Part shown: piece by piece, positions 1 through 8,386 of the stretch
Layout: every line of letters starts with the position of its first letter
Numbering within the stretch: position 1 is the first letter of the stretch
Origin: a virus
Reading direction: 5' to 3' (one strand)
IMG/VR virus record: IMGVR_UViG_3300032282_005134
Span: 1 to 34,930 of that record
DNA: 34,930 nucleotides
Translations under genes and position numbers: made by a program
The notes under the pieces: model-generated
Told to the model about the DNA's origin: nothing
What the model saw: the letters and a program-made list of their open reading frames with translations, nothing else
Database searches by the model: none

Positions 1-342
1 ATTCTTAGACGGCGTTTCCCCCGTATCTGATTTGTGCTTAACTGCACCCTCACTTTTGAATTGAATGCCCGAAAATGGGATGTATTCAACGCATGCGTAC
101 CATATTAGTGTAGGTTTGATATGGTCATTGATTAAATCCTGATAATAAGCATCTAATGAACCAATTGTGTTATTAGTAATCTTCAATTGTAGGTATTCAA
201 ACAACACAGTACCCAATAGATTAAGCATGTACTTATCTTGCGCAGTACGAACGAATGGTAGTAACCTATCAGCATCAATTGCACCCTGTAAAGGTGAATT
301 TTTGATAATATCGTTTCTTGTTATAAAAAGTGCGTAGCTCAT
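1..342 (-). CDS. Head-tail connector-like protein, N-terminal part (runs off the window)
   Basis: This is an open frame of 114 codons starting at an ATG at 342 and still open at base 1. The protein begins MSYALFITRNDIIKNS and continues with a helical segment around AQDKYMLNLLGTVLFEYLQ. It resembles the small connector or head-completion proteins that follow the portal in Bacteroidota phages (DUF6712-like, from memory). It starts 2 nt after the portal stop codon, so it is co-transcribed with portal and capsid. Family members are usually about 160-180 residues and end in a 'YL...YP(D/E)' segment, which is what the partial gene at the right window edge encodes. Connector identity is inferred from position and resemblance; that it is a real gene is nearly certain. 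Confidence 0.7.
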   Translation of the reverse strand, partial: MSYALFITRNDIIKNSPLQGAIDADRLLPFVRTAQDKYMLNLLGTVLFEYLQLKITNNTIGSLDAYYQDLINDHIKPTLIWYACVEYIPFSGIQFKSEGAVKHKSDTGETPSKN

Positions 343-344
343 TG

Positions 345-1610
345 TTAGTTTTGTTTAAATATTTCAAATTCTTTTGTGAAGTTTGGATTACTTTGTTGTA
401 TAACTACATCGTTTACACTAGTATCTTCAGTAGTTGCAGGGTTTTCACCTTGCTCATTGATATCATCTTCAACTTCGTTAATAGTTTGTCCAGTTTCATC
501 AGCAGTTTCTGAAAGAATCGCTAATGGAGTTAATTGTTCAAAGTATAATTCAGTATTATCATAACCCGATTTCTCAAACATATCATTAAATGCGTTTATC
601 ACTAAATTTTGAAATGGATTGATTGTCATTGTTTGCATAATAGAGAATGCAGTTTTCATTTCCTCTGATTGAGAACTAAATCCATTAGTTTGTGTACGAA
701 TACCAAATAATAATGGAGATGTAATTCTATGTCCTACTAATATTCTATCTTGCGCATATTCTGCTACATATTTGTATTTTTCATGCAAATTATCAGTAGT
801 AATTGTTTCAATTGTTGGTTTTGATTCAACGTTATCGTTAAATGATATCATAAATCTACCAGCATTACGAGTTCCTGTGAATTTATTTTCTATTAAACTT
901 TCAATTGTTTGTCTTTCTTCAGGTGCCGGTACTCCACTATTCATATTAATCATTACTAATGGTAAGAAACCATTCTCAATGTTGTTCATATGTAGGTTAG
1001 ATAACTCAGCTTCTACGAAAGAAAATTGTAATGCACTCATCCAATCAGGTAAACTATAATAGTATTTACCAGGTGTGTAGTTTTTAACATAAAGTAATTC
1101 CATCTTTTCATTAGATGTACCAAATGCAGGTATGATTTTCTTATGCTTTTGTGCTCTTTGGTCGTTCCAATCAGTACAATAGTAGTAATTTTGCACCTTT
1201 GGGTTATCATATATCTTCTCTGCACGAATTGTTTGAACAGGAATATGATACACTTTGATAACTTTAGTGTGTGAATCATCCCAATATACTTGAAATGATG
1301 CGTTACCATATAATTTTAAATCAAAAACACCTCTTTTAAGTTCTTCCTGTGGTAATATTGTATCTAACACCGTTTGGAATGCAGTATCTTTAGAATACAA
1401 CCCCTTTCCAAATATTAAATCAGATATACCCTCAATACAAGCTGCATTAGTTGTTGATGTAGTAAAACTATCAGTTATGTTTTGGAAGAAATCATCAGGT
1501 CCTATTATACCAACAGGCACCCATGTATATCTTGTTTTTGTATCCTCTCTTACGATTGGTATTTCTTGTTGTGTTAAATTCACAACGGAAAAGTTTTGTT
1601 TTCCTTTCAT
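345..1610 (-). CDS. Phage portal protein
   Basis: This 421-aa protein is within the usual portal size range of about 400-500 aa. It would form the dodecameric ring at one capsid vertex through which DNA is packaged and which joins head to tail. It has the typical order: an N-terminal strand-rich part, a central wing (IPVQTIRAEKIYDNPK near residues 125-141), a stem and clip region with long helices, then HRITSPLLFGIRTQ followed by SEEMKTAFSIMQTMTINPFQ, a pattern seen in Bacteroidota phage portals. The C-terminal 50 residues are acidic and Gln/Asn-rich, probably disordered. It follows the 124-aa gene by 1 nt and precedes the connector. The unusual point is order: here portal comes after capsid and the tube-like gene rather than just after terminase. 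Confidence 0.8.
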   Translation of the reverse strand: MKGKQNFSVVNLTQQEIPIVREDTKTRYTWVPVGIIGPDDFFQNITDSFTTSTTNAACIEGISDLIFGKGLYSKDTAFQTVLDTILPQEELKRGVFDLKLYGNASFQVYWDDSHTKVIKVYHIPVQTIRAEKIYDNPKVQNYYYCTDWNDQRAQKHKKIIPAFGTSNEKMELLYVKNYTPGKYYYSLPDWMSALQFSFVEAELSNLHMNNIENGFLPLVMINMNSGVPAPEERQTIESLIENKFTGTRNAGRFMISFNDNVESKPTIETITTDNLHEKYKYVAEYAQDRILVGHRITSPLLFGIRTQTNGFSSQSEEMKTAFSIMQTMTINPFQNLVINAFNDMFEKSGYDNTELYFEQLTPLAILSETADETGQTINEVEDDINEQGENPATTEDTSVNDVVIQQSNPNFTKEFEIFKQN

Positions 1611-1611
1611 A

Positions 1612-1986
1612 TTATTCCATTATTATATATTCGTTATCAGTTATGTTACTCACATACACTTCTTCAACACCTAATTGGTTTACATAAGAATCTTTTATTA
1701 TTGATTGTGATGCAAATACCTCAATACTACCATGCCATATAGATGATGTACCATCGTTTATATATGCTCTATATTGTTCACCCACAATTGCAGATGATAT
1801 AGATGCTGTCCAATTTAGGATACCCTCATATGGTTGATATGTGTAAGGTCTAGTTGATGCACTAACCGAAGATGATGTATTCACTAATGTGTACATATCT
1901 TGCAATTGTAATACAAGGTTAGAAGAACCCGTTGGGGATACTCTCATTGAGTAATTGTTGCTTCCTGATATATAGTATGCTAACAT
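1612..1986 (-). CDS. Small virion-associated protein of unknown function
   Basis: This 124-aa protein is rich in Ser, Thr and Tyr and looks all-beta. A recognisable stretch is GEQYRAYINDG followed by IWHGSIEVFASQ (about residues 68-90). That pattern occurs in small proteins next to capsid genes in Bacteroidota phages, and I know no assigned function for it. It lies 1 nt upstream of the portal gene. A terminator hairpin and a promoter-like pair sit upstream of it, so it may be the first gene of the portal-connector transcript. A structural or decoration role is inference from position only. Confidence 0.7.
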   Translation of the reverse strand: MLAYYISGSNNYSMRVSPTGSSNLVLQLQDMYTLVNTSSSVSASTRPYTYQPYEGILNWTASISSAIVGEQYRAYINDGTSSIWHGSIEVFASQSIIKDSYVNQLGVEEVYVSNITDNEYIIME

Positions 1987-2022
1987 TAAGTTGTATTTAC
2001 GTTTGTTTATCTATACATTTAA

Positions 2023-2056
2023 CAAACTTATCTCATATTATAGTGATAAGCACAAA
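2023..2056 (-). promoter_or_regulatory. Putative Bacteroidota-type promoter for the portal operon
   Basis: On the minus strand a TTTG (2056-2053) is followed after 22 nt by TAAGTTTG (2030-2023), matching the -33/-7 pattern TTTG...TAnnTTTG. It lies just downstream of the terminator hairpin and about 37 nt before the ATG at 1986. Spacing is 22 rather than the 20 seen at the better promoters here, and the -33 part overlaps the terminator T-run, so support is moderate. Confidence 0.4.
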
Positions 2057-2083
2057 AAAAAGGGATAGTTTTACCTATCCCTT
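2054..2083 (-). terminator. Rho-independent terminator after the tail-tube-like gene
   Basis: Read on the minus strand, AAGGGATAG, a 6-nt loop and CTATCCCTT form a perfect 9-bp stem followed directly by a run of eight T (2061-2054). It sits in the 121-nt gap between genes ending at 2108 and starting at 1986, downstream of the abundant capsid-region genes. It probably limits read-through from capsid into portal. Confidence 0.85.
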
Positions 2084-2107
2084 CTAATATTTTAAGCGAA
2101 ATACTGA

Positions 2108-2659
2108 TTAGTTAGTTCCTGCTACTACTGTTGGAGGGTTTGATACTCCAGCAAATGGGTTAGCAAAAGTAGAACCAGAAATAAACGATGCAGGGAATTT
2201 CTCCATACCTGTGAACGTTAATGAATAACCATAAAGGTCACCCAATGCTGCTCCAGTTTGTAAAGTTCCTGCAGTTAAATCTGCTCCTTCTTGTTGTCCT
2301 ATCAATAAACAATCACCATTAATTGTAGCTACGAATATTTGTGGACGTCCGTAAGCAGCAAGTTTAAGTTGAGTTGTCATTTCAGGCGTAAGTTTCTTAA
2401 GATTTAAAACTAATTCTTGTTGAAAGAATGTAGTTCCGTTTTCTCTAGAAGTATTTACAGTTTCAGTATATGCGCTAGTTCCTTTAAGTTCGTATTTGTA
2501 AGCAGTAAGACCCGCTGGTAATGTGGTGATTAAATCATCACTATCACCATCAGTTAAATTAGCTAATGAACCAGTATAGTTTACAAAATAAACTGCTGCC
2601 AATCCACCTACCGATTCTTTACATACTTCGTTACGTCCTGCTGATAAGTTACAAGCCAT
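2108..2659 (-). CDS. Structural protein, probable major tail (tube) protein
   Basis: This 183-aa protein begins MACNLSAGRNEVCKESVGGL and includes YKYELKGTSAYTETVNTSR and ENGTTFFQQELVLNLKKLT (about residues 54-92), AYGRPQIFVATINGDCLLIG and a C-terminal GDLYGYSLTFTGMEKFPASF. I recognise this pattern as a widespread Bacteroidota-phage structural family. Its alternating beta pattern and the 'GxxGxxLTFTGxE' ending fit tail-tube proteins. It lies directly downstream of the major capsid gene with an 88-nt gap and is followed by a strong terminator, as expected for an abundantly made protein. Tube identity is inference; it could be another abundant head or neck protein. Confidence 0.65.
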   Translation of the reverse strand: MACNLSAGRNEVCKESVGGLAAVYFVNYTGSLANLTDGDSDDLITTLPAGLTAYKYELKGTSAYTETVNTSRENGTTFFQQELVLNLKKLTPEMTTQLKLAAYGRPQIFVATINGDCLLIGQQEGADLTAGTLQTGAALGDLYGYSLTFTGMEKFPASFISGSTFANPFAGVSNPPTVVAGTN

Positions 2660-2697
2660 AGTATTTAATTTTTAATTTTAGTTTCATTTTTTAATTT

Positions 2698-2745
2698 GAG
2701 TAAAGGGAGATATAGTTTTTACTTTAATCTCCCTATTACTTACTC
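2698..2745. other. Intergenic hairpin between capsid and tube-like genes
   Basis: GGGAGAT (2705-2711) pairs with ATCTCCC (2727-2733), and flanking GAGTAA (2698-2703) pairs with TTACTC (2740-2745) across an uneven internal loop. On the minus strand no clear T-run follows, so this is more likely an mRNA-stabilising or attenuating structure than a full terminator. Confidence 0.4.
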
Positions 2746-2747
2746 AA

Positions 2748-3701
2748 TTAATAATTTTTGTAGATAGCGATGTCAGAACCGATACCGTATTGTGTTCCTG
2801 CAGTATATCTCATGATAATTCTGAAGTTTTGAGAACCATCTAGGTCTTCCATATCTAACACTTTTACAAGGTTGTAATCACTCATCAAACCTGTTCCGAA
2901 GAATAAGTTAGATTTTTGTGCAGCAACCATAGCAGAAGATGCTAAACCTGGACACCATGCTAATTCAACTCCATTGAAGTTCAATGGTTTTTCACCTACG
3001 TTCATTTGGTTGTTATATCCGTTCGCACCTTGCGCACCACCAGCTAATGCTTGTTGGTATGCTTTAGCTACGTTAGTTGGGATGTAAATTAATACATCTT
3101 CTTTACCATAGATAGTTTGAGGAATTGCATCAACTAAAGAATTTAATCTAGCTAATACGTTTGATGAATCAACTGAACCAGAAAGTGATGCAGTGATAGG
3201 AGCGTTTACTCCACCTGCTACTACTGATGATGATAATGCGTTGTAGATACCACCGAATTGTCCGTTAGTAGCAGCAACACCTTGCCAAATTGATTGTTCA
3301 GTTGCTTCAGCGACCTTTCCCCCGATGTAAGACACCAAGAAATCATTTATGCTCGCCGGGATAGTGTCAAAGGCACTATATCCTAGTTGTAAACTTTCCC
3401 ATGAATTTAAAAATTCAGCTTTACATAATTGTAAGTTTACTTGCAATTCTTTTGGAGTGATTACTCTTTCAGAAAGAGCAACAGTACCAGAAGTTGCGAA
3501 ATCACAAGATGAATCAGTTATAATACTATTCACGTCAATCTTTTGGATTACTGATTTGTACTTAACATTCGGCATGATAGTGATGTAATTTTTATCTAGC
3601 GTAGTTGCAGATAAAAGGGCGCTCGCGATATATTTTCCCGCAAACTCCCCCGCGTACGTACTTGTTACAGTAGGTTGTACGAAGTTTTGATTTTTTCTCA
3701 T
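2748..3701 (-). CDS. Major capsid protein
   Basis: This 317-aa protein is compatible with an HK97-fold capsid subunit, which forms the icosahedral shell. Features are an N-terminal helical arm (YAGEFAGKYIASALLSATTL), a segment with LQVNLQLCKAEFLNSWESLQ (about residues 86-105), an Ala/Gly-rich middle (QSIWQGVAATNGQFGGIYNA), LIYIPTNVAKAYQQALAGG, GVELAWCPGL (about 250) and a C-terminal beta segment FRIIMRYTAGTQYGIGSDIA. This arrangement matches Bacteroidota-phage capsid proteins I know. It directly follows the scaffold-like gene (23-nt gap). GC content is visibly higher than in the neighbouring small genes, as expected for a highly expressed protein. Confidence 0.8.
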   Translation of the reverse strand: MRKNQNFVQPTVTSTYAGEFAGKYIASALLSATTLDKNYITIMPNVKYKSVIQKIDVNSIITDSSCDFATSGTVALSERVITPKELQVNLQLCKAEFLNSWESLQLGYSAFDTIPASINDFLVSYIGGKVAEATEQSIWQGVAATNGQFGGIYNALSSSVVAGGVNAPITASLSGSVDSSNVLARLNSLVDAIPQTIYGKEDVLIYIPTNVAKAYQQALAGGAQGANGYNNQMNVGEKPLNFNGVELAWCPGLASSAMVAAQKSNLFFGTGLMSDYNLVKVLDMEDLDGSQNFRIIMRYTAGTQYGIGSDIAIYKNY

Positions 3702-3724
3702 TTTTTAATAAGTTTTTTTGTTAA

Positions 3725-4411
3725 TTATTTATATAATTTAGATAAGAAAGTATTTTGCGGTGAAGCAGGTACTTTTCTACTAAATTTATTTTTTGTTGGT
3801 TTTGCTAAAGGGTTCTCATCAATTGGAGCACCATCTAACTTTGGAAGTTCTTCTTCCTCATCTGACATTTGAACATCTTCCTCTTTTTTAGGATACATTC
3901 CATCCTGCATAGATTGAATTTTCTTTTCCATCTCCTCGATACGGTATTGTAATTTTTCCATTACTTTACCCATATCTTCAGCGATAGGTTCAGCAGTTTC
4001 ATCTACCTCATCAGTAGATTCACCAATATCTTCACCTGCGATACTTTCAGCATATACTGATTTCTCTTTAGGTACTTTAGTTTGAGGTAATTCTTCAACT
4101 GGTACTTCTTCTGATTTTGCATCCATTGGAGCAGCATCAGCATCTACTACACTAACGATGTTACCTTCTTTAGTAGTTACTTTGATTCTATCTTCATTAC
4201 CTTCTGAATCTTTAACAACAATTTCATGGTCTCCATCAGGAGCTGCTGTTTTAGTACCATCTTCTGATACTATTGATACCTCATCACCTACAATAAAGTT
4301 AGGTGATTCTAAAATCGTTCCATCAGCAGTTTTAGCTGATGCAAATACAACTTCCTCCTTTGATAAAGAAAGAGTTGCTATGATTTTGTTTAATACTTGT
4401 TTTGCGTTCAT
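3725..4411 (-). CDS. Scaffold-like acidic coiled-coil protein
   Basis: This 228-aa protein is very acidic. It has an N-terminal beta-rich part (about 15-90, with GDEVSIVSEDG and NEDRIKVTTKEG), an acidic Pro/Glu-rich middle, a short coiled coil (MGKVMEKLQYRIEEMEKKIQ, about 145-165), and a basic C-terminus (TKNKFSRKVPASPQNTFLSK). An acidic coiled coil with a basic tail placed immediately upstream of the major capsid gene is the classic picture of a scaffolding protein, whose tail binds capsid subunits during prohead assembly. The protease is encoded far away (20378-21115). The scaffold assignment is inference; the gene itself is certain. Confidence 0.65.
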   Translation of the reverse strand: MNAKQVLNKIIATLSLSKEEVVFASAKTADGTILESPNFIVGDEVSIVSEDGTKTAAPDGDHEIVVKDSEGNEDRIKVTTKEGNIVSVVDADAAPMDAKSEEVPVEELPQTKVPKEKSVYAESIAGEDIGESTDEVDETAEPIAEDMGKVMEKLQYRIEEMEKKIQSMQDGMYPKKEEDVQMSDEEEELPKLDGAPIDENPLAKPTKNKFSRKVPASPQNTFLSKLYK

Positions 4412-4461
4412 ATTTGTGTATTTGATTATTTAACAACTATTAAGTTGTTTGTAGTTATTTT

Positions 4462-4770
4462 TTAAGGAAACATTGTTGTTGAGGTAGTACTACTTGGTGG
4501 TATATACATCGTTGTAGATGTTGTTGTACCTGGGTCGTAAGTAGTTGATGTTGTACTGCTAGGAGGTATGTACATCGTTGTAGATGTAGTACTGCTAGGT
4601 GGTATATACATTGTAGTACTGCTAGTTGTAGTTGTACCTGGGTCGTATGTTGTAGAAGTAGTACTGCTAGGAGGTATGTACATCGTAGTAGTAGTTGTTC
4701 CAGCATTAGTAGTACTTGTTGTACTGCTAGGTGGGATATACATCGTAGTTGTTGATGTTGTTCCACCGGT
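4462..4770 (-). repeat. Tandem repeat coding MYIPPSSTTSTT at the fibre C-terminus
   Basis: The 12-residue unit MYIPPSSTTSTT occurs five times, separated by short Thr/Ser or YDPG/NAG spacers. At the DNA level the plus strand shows recurring blocks such as GTACTGCTAGG(A/T)GGTAT(G/A)TACAT. The protein ends on a truncated copy (MFP). This suggests unequal crossing-over or slippage at this end. Confidence 0.85.
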
Positions 4771-7700
4771 AGTAGTTGAAGTACTGCTAGTTGAAGTTGA
4801 TGTAGAAGTTGTTGTAGTTGCTGCTAAACATCCACTGCAATCAGCGTAATAAGTTCCTGATTGTACTAATGAGCCACCAAATTCTGGTCCATTTTCACTA
4901 ATTATAGCCCAACATCTAGAACCATCGTATTGAGTTACAGGTGGGAATGCTGATGTCATTAATTTATATGCAGGTCCTCCAGTCGCTAATGTACCATATA
5001 TACTAACATAGTAATCAGTTACAGTTCCACACTCTCTTACCGTATAATATTTTAATACAGGTGCAGTTGTTGTAGTTGTTCCTGCAGTTGTAGTTGAAGT
5101 TGATGTTGAAGTACTACTAGTAGTTGTAGTTGGCATCGTTGTAGATGTTGTACTGCTAGTTGAAGTAGATGTTGATGTACTTGTTGTAGTAGTACATAAT
5201 GTTCCACATATACTATTTTGAGCAGTTGTGTTATCTAAATTAATTGTGTAAGAAGGTCCAGCTACTAAAGTAGTTGGTGAGTAGATATATCCATCAGTAT
5301 TTTTATAATATACTGAACTTCCTCCAGTTAATGGAGTTGAACTTCTACCTATTATTGCTCCACCTATATACTGACATGTTCCACCACTACATGTATAATA
5401 TAATAAATCGTAGTAGTAATATCCTGCGCTAGTTGTTGAAGTAGTAGTTGTTATTGGCATCGTTGTAGATGTTGTACTTGTACTAGTTGAAGTAGTAGTT
5501 GTTGTAGGTATAGTAGATGTTGTACTTGTACTTGTTGAAGTAGAAGTAGTTGAAGTACTTGTTGTAGTTGTACCTACACAAGCTGCACAATCAAAAAACG
5601 GAGTTCCCCATGTTCCAGCAGCAAATACTGAACCTGTTGATAATCCTAAATAATTCCAACAATCAACACCATTGAATATAGCAGGTTGTGCTACTGAACT
5701 TATTTTATATGCTGAACCTATTGTTGGTGTAGGAGCATCACTCTTTTCCATTGTATATATTGTTCCACCAGTACATAATTGAACTTGATACTTTCCAGCT
5801 GCAGCAGTTGTTGTTGAAGTAGAAGTAGAAGTAGAAGTTGTTGTAGTTGGCATTGTTGTAGATGTAGTGCTAGTACTAGTTGAAGTAGTAGTTGTATTAC
5901 ATGTATCTAATTGACACCATCCTGTAGGTCCAAAGAACCATAAGTGAGAACCTGATACTGCTATATCACCTATACTACCTGTTGGTAATGGGTTTGATTG
6001 AGCAATATTTAATAATGCGTTGATTGATACGCTACCTGTTATTTGTGTAGAGCCAGATATGTTTAATCCTTTATCTGCTTTAATACCTACTGTATAATCT
6101 TGATAGTAGTTATTAACATTTACATAAGTTTGGTCATCTCCTAAAAATAAATAACCACCACTTGCTGTGATGTGTGTATCTTGCGCTGCAGTGTTATATA
6201 TTTCTAAATACCTAACATCATTAGCATCAGGTTTTAATTTTATATTACCATCTCCTATGATTGCTTCAGTTATAGTTAATGACCCACTAATTGATTGGTT
6301 ACCTATGAATTGGTTTGAACCTGTTGTCGCGTAAGACCCACTATCAAATATAGGGGATATACCCGATGTTCCTGCAGTTCCATTAGAACCATTCAATCCG
6401 CTAGTACCGCTAGTACCATCAAAACCTGAAGTTCCTGGTGCACCATTTATTCCTGATGTACCTGAAGTTCCGTTTGAACCTCCAGCTCCACTTAAACCTG
6501 ATGTACCATTAGAACCATTCAATCCCGATGTGCCTGATGTTCCTTGCGAACCAGCTCCACCATTAACTCCTGAAGTACCATTAGCACCATTGATGCCACT
6601 AGTACCATTAGTTCCATTTAATCCATCTAATCCACTGCTCCCACTAACACCTGAGGTTCCTGATGAACCCGTCAAACCCGATGTTCCTGACGTGCCATTC
6701 ACTCCGCTAGTTCCGTTTACCCCACTAGTCCCATTTACTCCTGATGTACCTGATACACCCGAAGTACCTGAAGTACCATCTCCTCCACTTGCTCCTGCTA
6801 AGTTTACACTCCATGCAGAATATGTTCCACTACCAACTGCTAAAGTAGAATTAACTACCATAGCACCATTAGATGTGTTGTATGAAACTACTGAACCTTC
6901 CATATAGTTTGCACCATCATAAGCAATCAACACAGTTTGTGCTATTGAGTATGATAATCCATTACCTACGGTAATATTCTTTGTTCCTATTCCTATTAAT
7001 AATGATGTAGAAGATGTTGTTACATACTTGTCACCATTTAATCCTGATGTACCATTTGAACCATTAACCCCTGAAGTTCCGTTTACACCCGAAGTACCAT
7101 TAATACCTGATGTACCATTTACTCCTGATGTGCCACTCACTCCACTAGTCCCATTACTTCCGTTAGCACCATTCGTTCCGTTTATACCTGAAGTTCCATT
7201 AGACCCGTTTAAACCTGAAGTACCATTGCTACCATTAACACCATTCGTGCCATTTGTACCATTGATACCGCTAGTTCCATTTATCCCTGATGTTCCTGAA
7301 ACACCTGATGTTCCTGATGAACCCCCAGCGCCTGTGATACCTGATGTACCATTACTTCCGTTTAAACCCGATGTACCGTTTAAACCTGAAGTTCCACTCA
7401 CACCATTAGAACCATTTATTCCACTAGTCCCATTGATACCCGATGTTCCTGAAACACCGCTAGTACCAGAACTTCCACCTGCTCCTGTGATACCTGAAGT
7501 TCCATTAGACCCGTTTAAACCTGATGTACCATTTATTCCACTAGTCCCATTGATACCAGATGTACCTGAAGTACCTCGGGTACCTGATGTACCATTACTT
7601 CCATCAGAACCATTAATACCATCAACACCATCAACACCTGATGTGCCTGAAGTACCTCGGGTACCTGATGTACCATTAACTCCTGAAGTACCTGACGTAC

Positions 7701-7851
7701 CACTAGCACCAGCTGAACCGGTGATAATCATACTATCAATCATATCAGTATTAAAACTTCTTAATACTGCAGGTGTAATTAAACCTGATGAGTTATCTGG
7801 AAAATCTGCCTGATTGGCAGCTTGTAGTTGGGTTTTATTTAATATAGCCAT
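4462..7851 (-). CDS. Collagen-like tail fibre or adhesin with Thr/Ser-linked Cys modules
   Basis: This 1129-aa mosaic protein is the largest gene in the window. Order: a short N-terminal head ending in LRSFNTDMIDSMIITG (1-42); a first collagen-like block of GTSG/GxxG triplets (about 43-275); a beta insert (about 276-356); a second collagen-like block (about 357-500); a domain starting GSYATTGSNQFIGNQSISGS with a Trp-rich end (about 500-650); then three Cys-bearing modules (about 684-760, 808-886, 931-1008) separated by Thr/Ser linkers; and a C-terminal tandem repeat of MYIPPSSTTSTT. Collagen-like phage proteins trimerise as fibres. It lies between the frameshift gene region and the scaffold gene, so it is far from the other fibre genes. 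Host recognition is inference. The ends of modules 1 and 3 (C-A-A-C, C-S-G-C) suggest disulfide or metal-stabilised folds. Confidence 0.8.
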   Translation of the reverse strand: MAILNKTQLQAANQADFPDNSSGLITPAVLRSFNTDMIDSMIITGSAGASGTSGTSGVNGTSGTRGTSGTSGVDGVDGINGSDGSNGTSGTRGTSGTSGINGTSGINGTSGLNGSNGTSGITGAGGSSGTSGVSGTSGINGTSGINGSNGVSGTSGLNGTSGLNGSNGTSGITGAGGSSGTSGVSGTSGINGTSGINGTNGTNGVNGSNGTSGLNGSNGTSGINGTNGANGSNGTSGVSGTSGVNGTSGINGTSGVNGTSGVNGSNGTSGLNGDKYVTTSSTSLLIGIGTKNITVGNGLSYSIAQTVLIAYDGANYMEGSVVSYNTSNGAMVVNSTLAVGSGTYSAWSVNLAGASGGDGTSGTSGVSGTSGVNGTSGVNGTSGVNGTSGTSGLTGSSGTSGVSGSSGLDGLNGTNGTSGINGANGTSGVNGGAGSQGTSGTSGLNGSNGTSGLSGAGGSNGTSGTSGINGAPGTSGFDGTSGTSGLNGSNGTAGTSGISPIFDSGSYATTGSNQFIGNQSISGSLTITEAIIGDGNIKLKPDANDVRYLEIYNTAAQDTHITASGGYLFLGDDQTYVNVNNYYQDYTVGIKADKGLNISGSTQITGSVSINALLNIAQSNPLPTGSIGDIAVSGSHLWFFGPTGWCQLDTCNTTTTSTSTSTTSTTMPTTTTSTSTSTSTTTAAAGKYQVQLCTGGTIYTMEKSDAPTPTIGSAYKISSVAQPAIFNGVDCWNYLGLSTGSVFAAGTWGTPFFDCAACVGTTTTSTSTTSTSTSTSTTSTIPTTTTTSTSTSTTSTTMPITTTTSTTSAGYYYYDLLYYTCSGGTCQYIGGAIIGRSSTPLTGGSSVYYKNTDGYIYSPTTLVAGPSYTINLDNTTAQNSICGTLCTTTTSTSTSTSTSSTTSTTMPTTTTSSTSTSTSTTTAGTTTTTAPVLKYYTVRECGTVTDYYVSIYGTLATGGPAYKLMTSAFPPVTQYDGSRCWAIISENGPEFGGSLVQSGTYYADCSGCLAATTTTSTSTSTSSTSTTTGGTTSTTTMYIPPSSTTSTTNAGTTTTTMYIPPSSTTSTTYDPGTTTTSSTTMYIPPSSTTSTTMYIPPSSTTSTTYDPGTTTSTTMYIPPSSTTSTTMFP
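6356..7725 (-). repeat. Collagen-like GxxGTSG repeat blocks
   Basis: There are two runs of Gly-X-Y repeats dominated by Gly-Thr-Ser and Gly-Xaa-Asn (about 7725-7030 and 6790-6356), interrupted by a non-repetitive beta insert. The same longer units recur, for example a unit reading LNGSNGTSGITGAGGSSGTS appears at least twice at 7300-7540, showing recent internal duplication. Synonymous third bases differ between copies, which breaks exact DNA identity. Confidence 0.85.
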
Positions 7852-7863
7852 GCTAAACTATGT

Positions 7864-8073
7864 TTATTGATTTTGTGTTTGTGAATATGGAACTTCGGTA
7901 GAACCTATACCTTGCTCTAATAATGCACCATTACAACACTTACGTGAGTATGTATTGGAGTGAATGCATAAGCATGCTCTCCTATTATTCTTTGGTGATG
8001 ATTTACCCTGTGTAGGTCCTATGTAAACACCTGATGTTGCTACGAATCTTGCTAAATAAGATGGGTTTGGCAT
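7864..8073 (-). CDS. Small Cys-rich phage protein
   Basis: This 69-aa protein contains RRACLCIHSNTYSRKCCNG followed by LLEQGIGS (about residues 32-58). The pattern CLC-x-YS-x-CC-G-x-QGIG is one I know from small proteins next to fibre genes in Bacteroidota phages; its function is unassigned. Four Cys in a 16-residue stretch suggest a zinc- or disulfide-stabilised knuckle. The collagen-like fibre starts 12 nt downstream, so the two are surely co-transcribed. It could be a fibre chaperone or fibre attachment piece, which is speculation. Confidence 0.65.
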   Translation of the reverse strand: MPNPSYLARFVATSGVYIGPTQGKSSPKNNRRACLCIHSNTYSRKCCNGALLEQGIGSTEVPYSQTQNQ

Positions 8074-8122
8074 TTATTTATTTATTTGCTATTTTAACAA
8101 TCAATAACCTAAATGTAGTTGA

Positions 8123-8386
8123 TTATTTTACTTTTGCTAACATTTCATTATGCATAAGTGTTTGTAACCTATTATAATCACTATCATGCGCTAGGAATAG
8201 TAAGCATGTTTCTAATGGTAGTTTAACCACATCTGCTATTGCTCTTATATCTCCTCCGGCGAGTTGTATAATTGAGCTATAACTTTTCCATTTTCTTCCA
8301 AAATTGATTTGATGTTGTGAGGTATCCCCGGCGTATCCTTCAAAGATTTCAGGATAAAATTCGGTAAGTCCTCTAATAAATGTACA
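8123..8386 (-). CDS. C-terminal extension read by -1 frameshift from the 8889-8245 gene
   Basis: This frame (87 codons from the slip point to the TAA) contains a convincing protein ending: FGRKWKSYSSIIQLAGGDI, then RAIADVVKLPLETCLLFLAH and NRLQTLMHNEMLAKVK. The pattern 'KW-x-Y-x-x-I-x-x-LA-GDI' is familiar from small proteins that follow this kind of gene in Bacteroidota phages. There is no ATG in the frame before the last 12 codons and no GTG before a mid-domain one; the only early start is a TTG at 8407 inside the other gene. The frame overlaps the upstream gene in the -1 phase from the T9 run onward. A slip there would give a fusion of about 255 aa. The likely role is the long form of a tail-assembly chaperone-like protein, analogous to lambda gpGT; that analogy is inference. 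Confidence 0.6.
   Translation of the reverse strand, partial: CTFIRGLTEFYPEIFEGYAGDTSQHQINFGRKWKSYSSIIQLAGGDIRAIADVVKLPLETCLLFLAHDSDYNRLQTLMHNEMLAKVK

Noticed and set aside
1037-1309. 90-aa minus-strand frame within the portal gene
   Set aside because: Alternate-frame shadow of the portal gene with no leader and Tyr/His/Ile-rich composition.
3726-3733. TATAAATA on the minus strand 25 nt before the capsid gene, like a T4 late promoter
   Set aside because: Tempting with a gp55-like factor present, but in DNA this AT-rich about a dozen such 8-mers are expected by chance in the window, and no other structural gene has a matching site.
6356-7725. Regular short repeats that could suggest a CRISPR array
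   Set aside because: The units are in-frame Gly-X-Y codons with no constant spacer length and no cas genes.
6530-7813. Long Pro/Val-rich open frames on the plus strand (6530-6907 and 7028-7813)
   Set aside because: They are the complement of the GTSG collagen-like repeats; the PEVPLTPEVP pattern follows from the repeat codons, and both sit inside a convincing minus-strand gene.
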